A DNA stretch of 64,000 nucleotides from Nocardioides thalensis (GCF_013410655.1 NZ_JACCFP010000001.1:3371501-3435500), one strand, 5' to 3'. Shown: positions 29,890 through 38,787, counted from the stretch's first letter. Made by a program: numbers and translations. The notes: a model not told the origin generated them from the letters alone.

Positions 29890-30921
29890 ATGGGTAGCCA
29901 CCGCGCAGAGCGTCCATCGACGCGACGCCGGTCGAGCACCTCCGAAGCAACCTCCTCCTCGAGCTACGTCGGCCGTCGCATCGCTCGACCCGAGCCGGTC
30001 GCCGCGCCGCCGGTCGTGGCCGGGGAGTCCGTCGCCTCGGTCGAGGCGACCGCACCTACCGTCACCGAGCTCCCGGCCGTGACGGTCGAGCTGACCGCGA
30101 TCACCGAGTCGAGCGGCTCGCTGAGCCCCGCCGTCCCGGGCAAGCGCCGTGCGGTCAAGAAGACGTCGACCAAGCCCAAGGGTCCGCTGCGGCTGCTGCC
30201 GTCGGTGCCGGTCGTCGCGGGGGTCGCGACGCTCGCCATCGCCGCCACCGGCGCTGTCACGACCTCGGTGGGGCCCGACCTCGTCGGCAACGACACGCCC
30301 CGGATGGCGGTCCCCAACGCGCAGACCGGCGCCTTCGGATCCGGCACCTATGACGCGCTCGGTCGCACGGTCCTGAGCCGCGACTCCGACCGCGACGCTC
30401 TCGACGACGCGAACGACTCCGAGCTCGTCGAGGAGGCCGCGGCCCAGGCCGAGCAGCGCAACGACCGGCTCGGCGAGCTCGCCGAGGCCGCCGAGGCGGA
30501 GGCCAAGGAGATCACCCTCAACCGCTGGGTGCTGCCGCTCGGCGGCTACAGCCTGAGCGCCGAGTTCGGCCAGGCCGGCAGCTACTGGTCCAGCGGCTAT
30601 CACACCGGTCTCGACTTCAGCGCCTCCAGCGGGACGCCCCTCGTCGCCATCGCGAACGGCGTCATCACCTCCACCGGCTACGACGGCGCCTACGGCAACA
30701 AGACCGTCCTGACGCTCGAGGACGGCACCGAGATCTGGTACTGCCACCAGACCTCGATCGGCGTCTCCGTCGGCGACAACGTCGTCGGCGGCCAGCCCAT
30801 CGGCACCGTCGGCTCGACCGGCAACACCACCGGCCCGCACCTGCACCTCGAGGTGCGGCCCGGCGGCGGCGACCCGGTGGACCCGTACGCGGCACTCGTC
30901 GCCCACGGCGTCACGCCGTAG
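29890..30921 (+). CDS. M23-family (LytM) peptidoglycan endopeptidase
   Basis: A 343-residue cell-wall hydrolase. The N-terminal 100 residues are Ser/Ala-rich with a basic stretch (GKRRAVKKTSTKPKG) before one membrane segment (about 105-122). A predicted coiled coil (SELVEEAAAQAEQRNDRLGELAEAAEAEAKE split over about 176-207) links to the LytM domain (about 215-335). Zinc ligands are visible: YHTGLDF (His and Asp) and GPHLHLEV (HxH), with WYCHQ supplying the second His. The ATG has GGGAG about 9 nt upstream. It is divergent from sucC and convergent with pcrA, as in the Mycobacterium Rv0949-Rv0952 block. Confidence 0.93.
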   Translation: MGSHRAERPSTRRRSSTSEATSSSSYVGRRIARPEPVAAPPVVAGESVASVEATAPTVTELPAVTVELTAITESSGSLSPAVPGKRRAVKKTSTKPKGPLRLLPSVPVVAGVATLAIAATGAVTTSVGPDLVGNDTPRMAVPNAQTGAFGSGTYDALGRTVLSRDSDRDALDDANDSELVEEAAAQAEQRNDRLGELAEAAEAEAKEITLNRWVLPLGGYSLSAEFGQAGSYWSSGYHTGLDFSASSGTPLVAIANGVITSTGYDGAYGNKTVLTLEDGTEIWYCHQTSIGVSVGDNVVGGQPIGTVGSTGNTTGPHLHLEVRPGGGDPVDPYAALVAHGVTP

Positions 30922-30972
30922 CGCCTGACGCCGACGGCGGGCGCTACGGCACCCGCTCGCTCCCGCAAACGC

Positions 30973-33483
30973 TCAGAGCTTCTCCACCGGCGCATACCGC
31001 AGCAGCAGCCGCTTGACGCCCTCGGTGCCGAAGTCGATCGAGGCGACCGACTTCTCGGCCTGGCCCTCGACGGAGACCACCGTGCCGAGGCCGAACGTGT
31101 CGTGGGTGACCCGGTCGCCGGGCTCGAGCACGGGGATCGGGCGAGCCTTCTTGGCCTTCGAGGCCGCGTCGGCGCGGGCCGCGGCGCTGGAGAAGTTGCG
31201 GCGGCCGGCGGCGGTCGGGGCACCGAGGCGGTTGCCGCCCTCGCCGTACCCGTCGCCGCCGTAGGCCTCGGACGCGAACGTCGGCCGCGACCACCGGGCC
31301 TGGTCCGCCTCGGTGCGGCGCCAGTCGACGAGGTCGATGGGCAGCTCCGCGAGGAAGCGGGACGCGGGGTTGTGGGCCGGCGCACCCCACGCCGAGCGCA
31401 CCACGGCGCGCGAGACGTAGAGCCGCTGCCGCGCGCGGGTGATGCCGACGTAGGCGAGGCGGCGCTCCTCCTCCAGCTCGGGGCGGTCGCCGAGCGAGCG
31501 GGAGTGCGGGAAGACGCCGTCCTCTAGACCGGTGAGGAAGACGACCGGGAACTCCAGGCCCTTGGCGGTGTGGAGCGTCATCAGGGTGACCACGCCCTGG
31601 TCGGGCGGGGCGTCGGGGTCGTCCTCCGGCGCGTCGGGGATCTGGTCGGAGTCGGCCACCAGCGCGACCCGCTCGAGGAAGTCGGCGAGCCCGGGCTCGA
31701 CCAGGCCCGCGTCGACGTCGGCGGGGTCGGCCGACGGCGCGGCGACGGGGTCCTCGGCGAACTCGCGGGCGACGGCGACGAGCTCTCCCAGGTTCTCGAC
31801 CCGGGTCTCGTCCTGCGGGTCGTCGGACTCCTCGAGCGACTTCAAGTAGCCGGACCGGTCGAGCACGGTCTCGAGCACGACGTCGGGCCGCTCCCCCGCC
31901 TCGACCATCGACTGCAGCTCGGCGACCATCGCGACGAAGCCCTCGATGTTGGTCTGGCTCCGGGTGGCGAGCCCGGGCGCTTCGTCGGCGCGCTGGAGCG
32001 CCTCCCAGAACGTGATGCCCTCCCGGGTGGCGAGGTCGTTGACGCACTCGACGGCGCGGTCGCCGATGCCGCGCTTGGGGGTGTTGAGGATGCGGCGCAG
32101 CGAGACCTGGTCGTCGGGGTTGACCAGCATCCGCAGGTAGGCGAGCGCGTCGCGAACCTCGCGCCGCTCGTAGAACCGCACGCCGCCTACGACCTTGTAG
32201 GGCATGCCGGTGCGGATGAAGATCTCCTCGAACACGCGGGACTGCGCGTTGGTGCGGTAGAAGACCGCGACGTCGCCGGCCTTCAGCCCGCTGTCGGTGA
32301 GCTTGTCGATCTCCTCGGAGACGAACCGCGCCTCGTCGTGCTCGGTGTCGGCGACGTAGCCGACGATCTTCTCCCCGTCGCCGGCGTCGGACCACAGCCG
32401 CTTGGGCTTGCGGCCCTGGTTGCGCTCGATCACGGCGTTGGCGGCGGTGAGGATCGTCTGCGTGGAGCGGTAGTTCTGCTCGAGCAGGATCGTGCGTGCG
32501 TCGGGGAAGTCGTTCTCGAAGTCGAGGATGTTGCGGATGTCGGCGCCGCGGAACGCGTAGATCGACTGGTCGGCGTCGCCGACGACCATCAGCTCGGCGG
32601 GGGGTACGGCGTCGCCGGGGCGCGCGTCGTCGTACGGGCTGTCGTCGAGCGAGGTGTCCTCGAGCGACTGGCCGCACAGCTGGTGGATCAGGGAGTACTG
32701 CGCGTGGTTGGTGTCCTGGTACTCATCGACGAGGACGTGGCGGAAGCGGCGCCGGTACGTCTCGCGGATGTCGGGCTTGGCCTGGAACAGCCGCACCGTC
32801 TCCATGATCAGGTCGTCGAAGTCGAGCGCGTTGGCCTCGCGCAGCCGCCGCTGGTAGAGCGTGTAGGCGGCCGCGTAGCTGCGCTCGATGCTGTTGTGGA
32901 CGTCGGCGGCGACCTCGTCGGGGTCGCGCAGCTCGTTCTTGTGGTTGCTGATCCAGTGCAGCACCGGGCCGGGCTGGAACCGCCGCGGGTCGAGCTCGAG
33001 ATCGTTGCAGACCAGGGTGATCAGCCGCTTCTGGTCCTGCGCGTCGTAGATCGAGAAGTTCGACTTCAGCCGCTCGTAGCCGAGGTGCTCCGCCTCCTTG
33101 CGCAGGATGCGCACGCACGCGGAGTGGAACGTGGAGACCCACATGATGCGGGCGCGGTTGCCGACCAGGTCGGTGACCCGCTCCTTCATCTCGGCGGCGG
33201 CCTTGTTGGTGAACGTGATCGCCAGGATCGAGCCCGGGTGGGCCTTCCGCTCGGAGATCAGCCACGCGATCCGGCGGGTGAGCACCCGGGTCTTGCCGGA
33301 GCCCGCGCCCGCGACGACGAGCAGCGGCGGGCCGGCGTGCACGACCGCGTCGCGCTGGGGTCCGTTGAGGCCCTCGAGCAGCTCCTCGGCGGAGGGTCCG
33401 CGCCGCGTGGTGCGGGGCTCCTCGGCGGGGGTGAGGTGCTCGAACCCGGGCAGCTGCGGCGGGGTCGTCTCAGAGGCACTCAT
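30973..33483 (-). CDS. pcrA: ATP-dependent DNA helicase PcrA/UvrD
   Basis: An 836-residue superfamily 1A 3'-5' helicase for nucleotide-excision repair and replication-fork clearing. LNGPQRDAVVHAG is the Q-motif region and VVAGAGSGKTRVL the Walker A (about 57-68). FRHVLVDEYQDTNHAQY is motif II, VGDADQSIYAFRGAD motif III, ILLEQNYRSTQTIL motif IV, VTLMTLHTAKGLEFPVVFLTGLEDG motif V and RRLAYVGITRARQRLYV motif VI. The last 60 residues (PGDRVTHDTFGLGTVVSVEG) form the Tudor-like domain that binds RNA polymerase. A 27-residue Pro/Glu-rich extension precedes the core. Confidence 0.97.
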   Translation of the reverse strand: MSASETTPPQLPGFEHLTPAEEPRTTRRGPSAEELLEGLNGPQRDAVVHAGPPLLVVAGAGSGKTRVLTRRIAWLISERKAHPGSILAITFTNKAAAEMKERVTDLVGNRARIMWVSTFHSACVRILRKEAEHLGYERLKSNFSIYDAQDQKRLITLVCNDLELDPRRFQPGPVLHWISNHKNELRDPDEVAADVHNSIERSYAAAYTLYQRRLREANALDFDDLIMETVRLFQAKPDIRETYRRRFRHVLVDEYQDTNHAQYSLIHQLCGQSLEDTSLDDSPYDDARPGDAVPPAELMVVGDADQSIYAFRGADIRNILDFENDFPDARTILLEQNYRSTQTILTAANAVIERNQGRKPKRLWSDAGDGEKIVGYVADTEHDEARFVSEEIDKLTDSGLKAGDVAVFYRTNAQSRVFEEIFIRTGMPYKVVGGVRFYERREVRDALAYLRMLVNPDDQVSLRRILNTPKRGIGDRAVECVNDLATREGITFWEALQRADEAPGLATRSQTNIEGFVAMVAELQSMVEAGERPDVVLETVLDRSGYLKSLEESDDPQDETRVENLGELVAVAREFAEDPVAAPSADPADVDAGLVEPGLADFLERVALVADSDQIPDAPEDDPDAPPDQGVVTLMTLHTAKGLEFPVVFLTGLEDGVFPHSRSLGDRPELEEERRLAYVGITRARQRLYVSRAVVRSAWGAPAHNPASRFLAELPIDLVDWRRTEADQARWSRPTFASEAYGGDGYGEGGNRLGAPTAAGRRNFSSAAARADAASKAKKARPIPVLEPGDRVTHDTFGLGTVVSVEGQAEKSVASIDFGTEGVKRLLLRYAPVEKL

Positions 33484-33566
33484 GTTCGTCCCAGCGTACG
33501 GCGCCGCGCCGACGGATCCGTCGGCGCGGTGGTGGTGCGGACTCGGTCAGGCCCGGTCCAGCCCGG

Positions 33567-33929
33567 TCAGGAATGGACGGGCGACCAGGCGACCGCGATG
33601 CAGACCTCGGCGACCGCGAGCACCAGCAGGCCGACCCAGAGCCCGAACGGGATCCGCTCCTTGCGGGTGTTGGCCATGACCAGCACCAGCAGGACCAGGC
33701 CGATGGCGAACTTCACGCCGATCTTGGCGTGGTTGACGTCGCCGTCGCCCGCCTCGAGGACACCCACCAGCCCGATGCCGGCGAGGAACGCGGTGCCGAC
33801 GCCGTCGCGCATGGCGCCGTTGACGACCTTCTCGTCGCGCCCCGCGCCGGCCTGCGCAAGCAGCCCGCCGATCAACGCCGCGAAGCCGAGGATGTGGAGG
33901 ATCAGCAGGATCAGCCGAAGGGTGTCCAT
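33567..33929 (-). CDS. Four-helix membrane protein, unknown function
   Basis: A 120-residue membrane protein with four predicted helices (about 4-25, 42-60, 69-88 and 95-114). The first helix reads LRLILLILHILGFAALIGGLL, with a His inside the membrane, and the loop after helix 2 is DGDVNHAKIGVK. The single His in helix 1 and the one before helix 3 could bind a haem or metal, but this is speculation. It lies upstream of pcrA on the same strand with an 83-base gap. I do not recognise the family. Confidence 0.75.
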   Translation of the reverse strand: MDTLRLILLILHILGFAALIGGLLAQAGAGRDEKVVNGAMRDGVGTAFLAGIGLVGVLEAGDGDVNHAKIGVKFAIGLVLLVLVMANTRKERIPFGLWVGLLVLAVAEVCIAVAWSPVHS

Positions 33930-33945
33930 GGCTGAACTCTAGGGG

Positions 33946-34013
33946 GGTTTCGAGGCTCGGCCGCGAGCGGCCTCGGCGCTTCGCGCCGTGCTCCCTCGCA
34001 CCTCAACCACCGG
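33946..34013. repeat. Interrupted REP-like element
   Basis: The left end TTTCGAGGCTCG and right end CTCGCACCTCA match the two ends of the 37-bp units at 56317-56427 (read on the minus strand), but about 35 bases with their own hairpins (GCGCTTCGCGCC) lie between. It fills the gap between the four-helix protein and the M15 gene. Confidence 0.65.
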
Positions 34014-34019
34014 AGGGCT

Positions 34020-35000
34020 TCATCTGCCAGTGGCACTGAAGTGCTGGTAGTCCTTGAGCGAGCTCCACGCCCCGCCCCACGACCAGCCGATCCGGGCGAA
34101 CTCGCGCACCACGACCGAGCCGGCCAGCACCATCCCGGGCCGCACCCAGGAGCGGTCGAGATAGGCCGACGCGAGCTCAGGAAGCACGACATCGCCGTTC
34201 TCGTAGGGGTTCTGGAACGGGTTGACGTCGATCGCCAGCCCGTAGGCGTGGGCCGACCAGCTCGTCGTGCCCCTGGCGGCCCGGCACACGAGGCCCGCGG
34301 TGTTGTTGCCGTCTCCCGTCGGGTGCGCCTCGAGGTCGTCGGTCGTGGGCAACCGCATCTCCTCGATCGGGAAGTCGGCCTCGAACAGCGCGCGGAACAC
34401 CGACACCACGTCCCTCGCCTCGGTCGCCGCGACCACCAACTCCCCCGTGTGCGCCTCCCCGTCGAACCCCCGGAAGCTCATCGTCAGGTAGCGCAGCCCA
34501 CCCAGCGCGACCGGGCACTCCGGCGACCAGGTCTCCCCCATTCGCCGCCGGATCGCCTGCGTCACCACCCCGACCGTCGCCCGGAACCGCCCATCGCGAG
34601 GCGGCGGCAGCACATCCACCGTGGGGAACCGCCGGTCCCGCAACGCCTTCGGCGTCGGCCGCATGACCCCGAACCCGTCCGCCCGCAGCGGCAACGGCGT
34701 CGCCCCAAGCTCCCACCCAGGCTCCTCCGGCTCCGCACTGGGCGCCGGCTCCGACCGCCGCGTCGGCGACGAGGAGTCACCGCCCTCGGCCGACGTCTCG
34801 GTCGCCGTCGCGCCCAGACCCCCCGCGGAGTCGCTCGCAGGCTCCCCCGAACAACCAGCAAGCGTCACCGAGGCAGCAGCAACCGCAACCACGAGCCCCG
34901 CCGTACGCCGCCGCCAACCCAGGTGGGTCGGAACGGACTTCCCGGCCCTCCGGGCGATTTCGCGACGACGCGCCGGCGCCCAGACCCGAGCGGCGAGCAA
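34020..35000 (-). CDS. M15-family (D-Ala-D-Ala carboxypeptidase-like) lipoprotein
   Basis: A secreted zinc peptidase. The C-terminal catalytic part has TSWSAHAYGLAIDVNPFQNPY, where His and Asp are M15 zinc ligands, and WGGAWSSLKDYQHF with the third His; the arrangement fits the M15C (CwlK/VanY-like) group that cuts peptidoglycan stem peptides. Upstream is a lipobox (VAVAAASVTLAGC) and an acidic Ser/Thr-rich linker. The start is uncertain: TTG 35000 is given here (326 residues), a TTG at 35132 and a GTG at 34892 are alternatives, and the region before the signal peptide is inside a repeat-like inverted element (34941-35048). It is followed by a REP-like element. Confidence 0.72.
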   Translation of the reverse strand: MLAARVWAPARRREIARRAGKSVPTHLGWRRRTAGLVVAVAAASVTLAGCSGEPASDSAGGLGATATETSAEGGDSSSPTRRSEPAPSAEPEEPGWELGATPLPLRADGFGVMRPTPKALRDRRFPTVDVLPPPRDGRFRATVGVVTQAIRRRMGETWSPECPVALGGLRYLTMSFRGFDGEAHTGELVVAATEARDVVSVFRALFEADFPIEEMRLPTTDDLEAHPTGDGNNTAGLVCRAARGTTSWSAHAYGLAIDVNPFQNPYENGDVVLPELASAYLDRSWVRPGMVLAGSVVVREFARIGWSWGGAWSSLKDYQHFSATGR

Positions 35001-35048
35001 CCCAAGAGCGCCGCAGCGCGGCGGAGCGAGCAAGCCCGGAGGGCCGGG
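34941..35048. repeat. 15-bp perfect inverted repeat
   Basis: CCCGGCCCTCCGGGC (34941-34955) and its reverse complement (35034-35048) flank 78 bases of low-complexity GC-rich sequence in the 5' region of the M15 gene. The arms are themselves near-palindromic. It looks like a small intergenic mobile or REP-type element. Confidence 0.55.
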
Positions 35049-35104
35049 GAGGCCGGGCCGACCCGCCGGAGACGCAGACGACGTACGGCGAGACTCAAAC
35101 AAGA

Positions 35105-35752
35105 TCAGAGCAACCGGCGATCCGAGGCCCAACGCGTCAGTTCATGCCGCGACGAAAGCTGCAGCTTCCTCAAAACAGAGGACATGTGCGTCTCCACCGT
35201 CTTGATCGAGATGAACAGCTCCTTGGCGACCTCCTTATAGGAGTAGCCGCGCGCGATCAGCCGCATCACCTCGCGCTCCCGCTCGGTGAGCCGGTCGAGG
35301 TCCTCGTCGACGTCGGCCACGTCGATGGACCCGGCGAACGCGTCGAGCACGAAACCCGCCAGGCGCGGCGAGAACACCGCGTCGCCCTCGGACACCCGGG
35401 TGATCGCGTCGACCAGCTCGGGGCCGGTGATCGTCTTGGTGACGTAGCCGCGGGCACCGCCCCGGATCGTCCCGATGACGTCCTCGGCGGCGTCGGACAC
35501 CGAGAGCGCGAGGTAGCGGGTGTCGGCGCCGGGCGCACCGCGTCGCATGACCTCGACGCCGCCACCACCGGGCAGGTGGACGTCGAGCAGCACGACGTCG
35601 GGAGCGGCGGAAGCGATCGTTGACACCGCCGTGTCGACGTCCTCGGCCTCGCCGACCACGTCGACCACGCCCGCGCCGGAGGCCGCGAGCTCGGCCATCA
35701 CGCCGCGCCGGAACATCCCGTGGTCGTCGACGACCACCACCTTCACACTCAC
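35105..35752 (-). CDS. NarL/LuxR-type response regulator (LiaR-like)
   Basis: A 215-residue two-component regulator. The receiver domain (about 1-120) has the acidic pair VVDDH at its start, the phosphorylation site Asp57 in LLDVHLPGGGG and the conserved Lys in YVTKTITG. The DNA-binding domain (about 148-208) is a LuxR helix-turn-helix, LTEREREVMRLIARGYSYKEVAKELFISIKTVETH (quoted from two adjoining parts). GTG 35752 overlaps the kinase stop as GTGA, so kinase and regulator are coupled. It probably binds the 11-bp direct repeats at 37161 and 41340 (inference). Confidence 0.95.
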   Translation of the reverse strand: MSVKVVVVDDHGMFRRGVMAELAASGAGVVDVVGEAEDVDTAVSTIASAAPDVVLLDVHLPGGGGVEVMRRGAPGADTRYLALSVSDAAEDVIGTIRGGARGYVTKTITGPELVDAITRVSEGDAVFSPRLAGFVLDAFAGSIDVADVDEDLDRLTEREREVMRLIARGYSYKEVAKELFISIKTVETHMSSVLRKLQLSSRHELTRWASDRRLL

Positions 35753-37113
35753 GCTTCCTCCTTGTCGCGGGCCAGGTGCAGCCTGACCTCGGTGCCGTCA
35801 CCCGGCGCGGACCGGATCTCGGCGGTGCCGCCGTGCCGTTGCATGCGGTCGATGATGCTGCCCCGGACGCCCATCCGGTCCTCCGGGGTCGCGTCGGGAT
35901 CGAACCCCGCGCCGCGGTCGCGCACGAAGACGTCGACCGCGCCCGCCGTGACCTCGGCGTAGACGTCGACGCGCGGCACGCCTGCGTGCTTCGCGGCGTT
36001 GGTGACGGCCTCGCGCGCGGCGGCGACGGCCGGGCGCAGGGTCTCGGTGAGGTCGCAGTCGCCGACGGCGACGACGTCGACCATCACGCCCCAGTGGTCC
36101 TCGACCTCGGCGGCCATCGCCCGAAGCGCCCCGGCGATCGTCGTGTCGTTGGTGGTGTCGCCGTCGAAGAGCCACGACCGCAGGTCGCGCTCTTGCGCTC
36201 GCGCGAGGCGGACGGCGTCGGCCGGGCTCTTCTGGATCAGCGCGAGCGTCTGCAGCACGGAGTCGTGCAGGTGGGCGGCCACGTCGGCGCGCTCCTGGGT
36301 GCGCACCCGCTCGGACCGCTCGTCGGCGAGCTCGGTGGTCAGCCGGTAGATCCAGGGACCCACCACGATGGCGATGCCGCCGATGCCGAGGATCACGGCG
36401 ATGGTGACGTCGCGCGCCAGCGACCACGAGCCGCCGCGGAGCGCGAGCAGCACGAGCGCCGTCACCATCAGCCCGAGGCCGGCGGCGATCCGGCAGTACG
36501 ACGCCCAGCCGCCGTCGCCGAGCACCACCCGGGCCGGATCGACCCGGCCGGTCGCGTCGAGCCAGCGCTCGCGCTGGGCCTCGTCGGCCTGCCGCCACAG
36601 GAGGGCGACGCCCGCGACGCCGATGGCGATCGGCCAGATCAGCGCGCCCTGGCCGAAGACCGACTCGGCCGCGAAGACGAGTCCGATGCCGAGGGCGCCG
36701 AGCGCCATCACCGGCCCGATGTCGCCGAGCCGGCGGATCCGGCCGGGGCGTCGGCCACCTCGGGTCGCGCTCTCGATGCCGGGCGCGGCCGACTCGAACT
36801 GCGATCCGGCGGGGAGGAACACCCACAGTCCCGCGTAGAAGGCGATGCCGGCGCCGCCGAGGACGGCCGACACGATGAACGCGATCCGCACCCAGAGCAC
36901 GGGGACGGCAAGGTGGGCGGCGAGCCCGGAGGCCACGCCGCCGACGATCTGGCCGTCGAGGTCGCGGTAGGCGCGCCGGGGTCCGGGGGCGGCGCCGGCC
37001 GTCGGCGCGGCGGCGGGGGCCCCCGGCTGGGCAGCGCCCGGCTGGGCAGCACCCGTCGGGGCAGCGGCCGGAGGTGCCGGCGTGCCCGCAGGCGCGGTGG
37101 GAGTGCTCCTCAT
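35749..37113 (-). CDS. PspC-domain sensor histidine kinase
   Basis: A 454-residue membrane histidine kinase of the HisKA_3 class. A Pro/Ala-rich N-terminus (to 45) precedes a PspC domain (about 46-103: RRAYRDLDGQIVGGVASGLA, then LWVFLPAGS). Further helices follow at about 134-172 and 205-256. The dimerisation segment ERADVAAHLHDSVLQTLALIQ holds the probable phosphoacceptor His283; the ATPase domain has EAVTNAAKHAG (N box) and DRGAGFDPD (G box). The ATG at 37113 has GGAGGTG just upstream. PspC in a kinase suggests sensing of envelope stress. It is divergent from a second PspC protein, together forming a LiaFSR-like set. Confidence 0.94.
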   Translation of the reverse strand: MRSTPTAPAGTPAPPAAAPTGAAQPGAAQPGAPAAAPTAGAAPGPRRAYRDLDGQIVGGVASGLAAHLAVPVLWVRIAFIVSAVLGGAGIAFYAGLWVFLPAGSQFESAAPGIESATRGGRRPGRIRRLGDIGPVMALGALGIGLVFAAESVFGQGALIWPIAIGVAGVALLWRQADEAQRERWLDATGRVDPARVVLGDGGWASYCRIAAGLGLMVTALVLLALRGGSWSLARDVTIAVILGIGGIAIVVGPWIYRLTTELADERSERVRTQERADVAAHLHDSVLQTLALIQKSPADAVRLARAQERDLRSWLFDGDTTNDTTIAGALRAMAAEVEDHWGVMVDVVAVGDCDLTETLRPAVAAAREAVTNAAKHAGVPRVDVYAEVTAGAVDVFVRDRGAGFDPDATPEDRMGVRGSIIDRMQRHGGTAEIRSAPGDGTEVRLHLARDKEEA

Positions 37114-37160
37114 GACACCTCCATCGTCACACAGCACGCCCGCGCGGAGCAGGGGGAACG

Positions 37161-37178
37161 ACCCTGGCCCGACCCTGA
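37161..37178 (-). promoter_or_regulatory. Direct-repeat operator before the kinase operon
   Basis: Read on the minus strand, TCAGGGT and CCAGGGT lie exactly 11 bp apart, 48-65 bases upstream of the kinase start. The same arrangement occurs before the MMPL gene at 41340. Head-to-tail 11-bp repeats are typical for NarL/OmpR-type dimers. Confidence 0.55.
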
Positions 37179-37205
37179 GCCCGTCCGCGTGCGGGGCGGG
37201 TAGTT

Positions 37206-37212
37206 TCAGGGT
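37206..37212 (+). promoter_or_regulatory. Single TCAGGGT half-site before PspC/LiaF gene
   Basis: TCAGGGTCGTC on the plus strand follows a possible -10 (TAGTTT, 37201-37206) and shares 11 bases with the MMPL operator, but its second half is degenerate. Confidence 0.35.
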
Positions 37213-37257
37213 CGTCACCGATGGTGAACGGTCCCGACGGCGAGCAGGCTGGAGCAC

Positions 37258-38523
37258 ATGAACGACACCCCGCCGCCGGGCGGCACCTCCGACACCGGGT
37301 CCACGGGCACGCAGGCGCCCCCTCCGCCGTACACCGGCGAGGGCCCCCGCCCCTCCCGTGACGAGCTCCGCGACCTGGCGCGCCTGCGCCGCAGCACGAC
37401 CGACCGCAAGATCGCGGGCGTCGCGGGCGGCATCGCCCGCCACCTCGACATCGACCCCATCGTCGTGCGCATCGCGCTCGTCGTGCTGGTGTTCTTCGGC
37501 GGCGGCGGGATCCTGCTGTACGGCGCCGCGTGGCTCCTCGTGCCCGACGACACCGGCGACTCGGTGGTCCGGCTCGACGACCGCAGCCGGACCGTCGCCC
37601 TCGCGATCGTCGGTGTGCTGACGGCGCTCTCGCTGGTCGGTGACGCGTTCGGCGGCTGGGAGTTCCCGTGGCCGCTCGCCGTCGCTGGCATCGTCCTGGT
37701 GGTGCTGCTCTCCACCGGCAAGGGACAGAAGATCCACCAGCACGCGATGAAGTACTCCGGTCACGGCCATTGGCACGGCCCGCACCGGATGCACGGCTGG
37801 CACGGCACCCCGCAGAACGCGCCGCTCGTCGGCGAGGACGGCGAGCCGCTCCCGTACGACGCGACGGGCGCGCCCTACACGGGGCCGCAGCAGCCGCCGT
37901 GGCAGCGGTCACCGCGCAAGAAGGGGCCGATCCTGTTCGGCTTCGCGTTCGCCCTCGCGGCTCTCGCCGTGGCCGTCGTCGGCACCGTCGACCTGGCCGG
38001 CGCCGACGTACTGCCCTCGACCTACCCGGCGGTGGTGCTGGCGTCGATCGGCCTGATGCTCGTCGTCGGCGCGTTCTACGGCCGAGCAGGCGGACTGATC
38101 TTCTTCGGCCTCGTGGCAGCGGTCGCGACCGCCGCGACGTCGGTCGCGAGTTCCTACGACGCCGGAGAGATCCGCTCGACGCCGGACACGGCGGCGGAGG
38201 TCTCCGACAGCTATCACCTCGACCTGGGCGAGATCGAGCTCGACCTCACCGAGATCGAGGACCTCGAGAACCTCGACGGCCGCACGATCGACATCGACCT
38301 CAATGTCGGCCGGCTCGCGGTCGTCGTGCCCGAGGACGGACTCACGGTGAACGTCGATGCCAACCTCGAGGGCGTGGGCGAGGCGAAGGTGTTCGGCGAC
38401 AAGTCGGGCAACTCGCTGACCGGCGTCCACGACGGCGGGCCCGGCACCGACCTCCCCGAGCTGACCATCGACGCCACCAACTACGTCGGCGAGATCGACA
38501 TCCAGACCGCAGGGAGCAACTGA
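37258..38523 (+). CDS. PspC-domain / LiaF-like membrane protein
   Basis: A 421-residue membrane protein. After a Pro-rich start the PspC domain (about 45-100) reads DRKIAGVAGGIARHLDIDPI and LLYGAAWLLVPDD. A second helix pair follows, then a cytoplasmic loop with a striking His cluster (HQHAMKYSGHGHWHGPHRMHG at about 160-181, nine His). Two or three more helices (about 223-300) lead to a C-terminal beta-rich part with repeated acidic strands (LGEIELDLTEIEDLENLDGR, then IDLNVGRLAVVVPEDGL), like the C-terminal domain of LiaF. LiaF proteins restrain their kinase, and a kinase-regulator pair is divergent here. Metal binding by the His loop is speculation. Confidence 0.88.
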   Translation: MNDTPPPGGTSDTGSTGTQAPPPPYTGEGPRPSRDELRDLARLRRSTTDRKIAGVAGGIARHLDIDPIVVRIALVVLVFFGGGGILLYGAAWLLVPDDTGDSVVRLDDRSRTVALAIVGVLTALSLVGDAFGGWEFPWPLAVAGIVLVVLLSTGKGQKIHQHAMKYSGHGHWHGPHRMHGWHGTPQNAPLVGEDGEPLPYDATGAPYTGPQQPPWQRSPRKKGPILFGFAFALAALAVAVVGTVDLAGADVLPSTYPAVVLASIGLMLVVGAFYGRAGGLIFFGLVAAVATAATSVASSYDAGEIRSTPDTAAEVSDSYHLDLGEIELDLTEIEDLENLDGRTIDIDLNVGRLAVVVPEDGLTVNVDANLEGVGEAKVFGDKSGNSLTGVHDGGPGTDLPELTIDATNYVGEIDIQTAGSN

Positions 38524-38783
38524 TGAGCACCACGGACACCGCGACCTCCGAGACCACCGAGGCACGCCCCGAGTCGGGCTTCCACTCCGTCAACGTCGGC
38601 CACCTGGTGATGGGCGTCGCGTTCCTCGGGCTGACGGTCGTGTGGATCCTCGTCGTCGCCGCCGACGTCGTCGACCTCGATGACAAGGGTTGGGTGATGG
38701 GCGTCCCGTGGATCTTCGCCGGCGCGGTCGGGCTCGCCGCGACCGCCCTGCGCAACCTCACGCGGCGCGGGTCGGCACACTGA
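38523..38783 (+). CDS. Small two-helix membrane protein
   Basis: An 86-residue protein with a Thr-rich start and two membrane helices (about 27-48 and 60-78); VGHLVMGVAFLGLTVVWILV and WIFAGAVGLAATALRN. Its ATG overlaps the last base of the PspC/LiaF stop (TGATG), so it is made together with it and may be part of the same envelope-stress complex. No family is recognised. Confidence 0.8.
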   Translation: MSTTDTATSETTEARPESGFHSVNVGHLVMGVAFLGLTVVWILVVAADVVDLDDKGWVMGVPWIFAGAVGLAATALRNLTRRGSAH

Positions 38784-38787
38784 CGTC

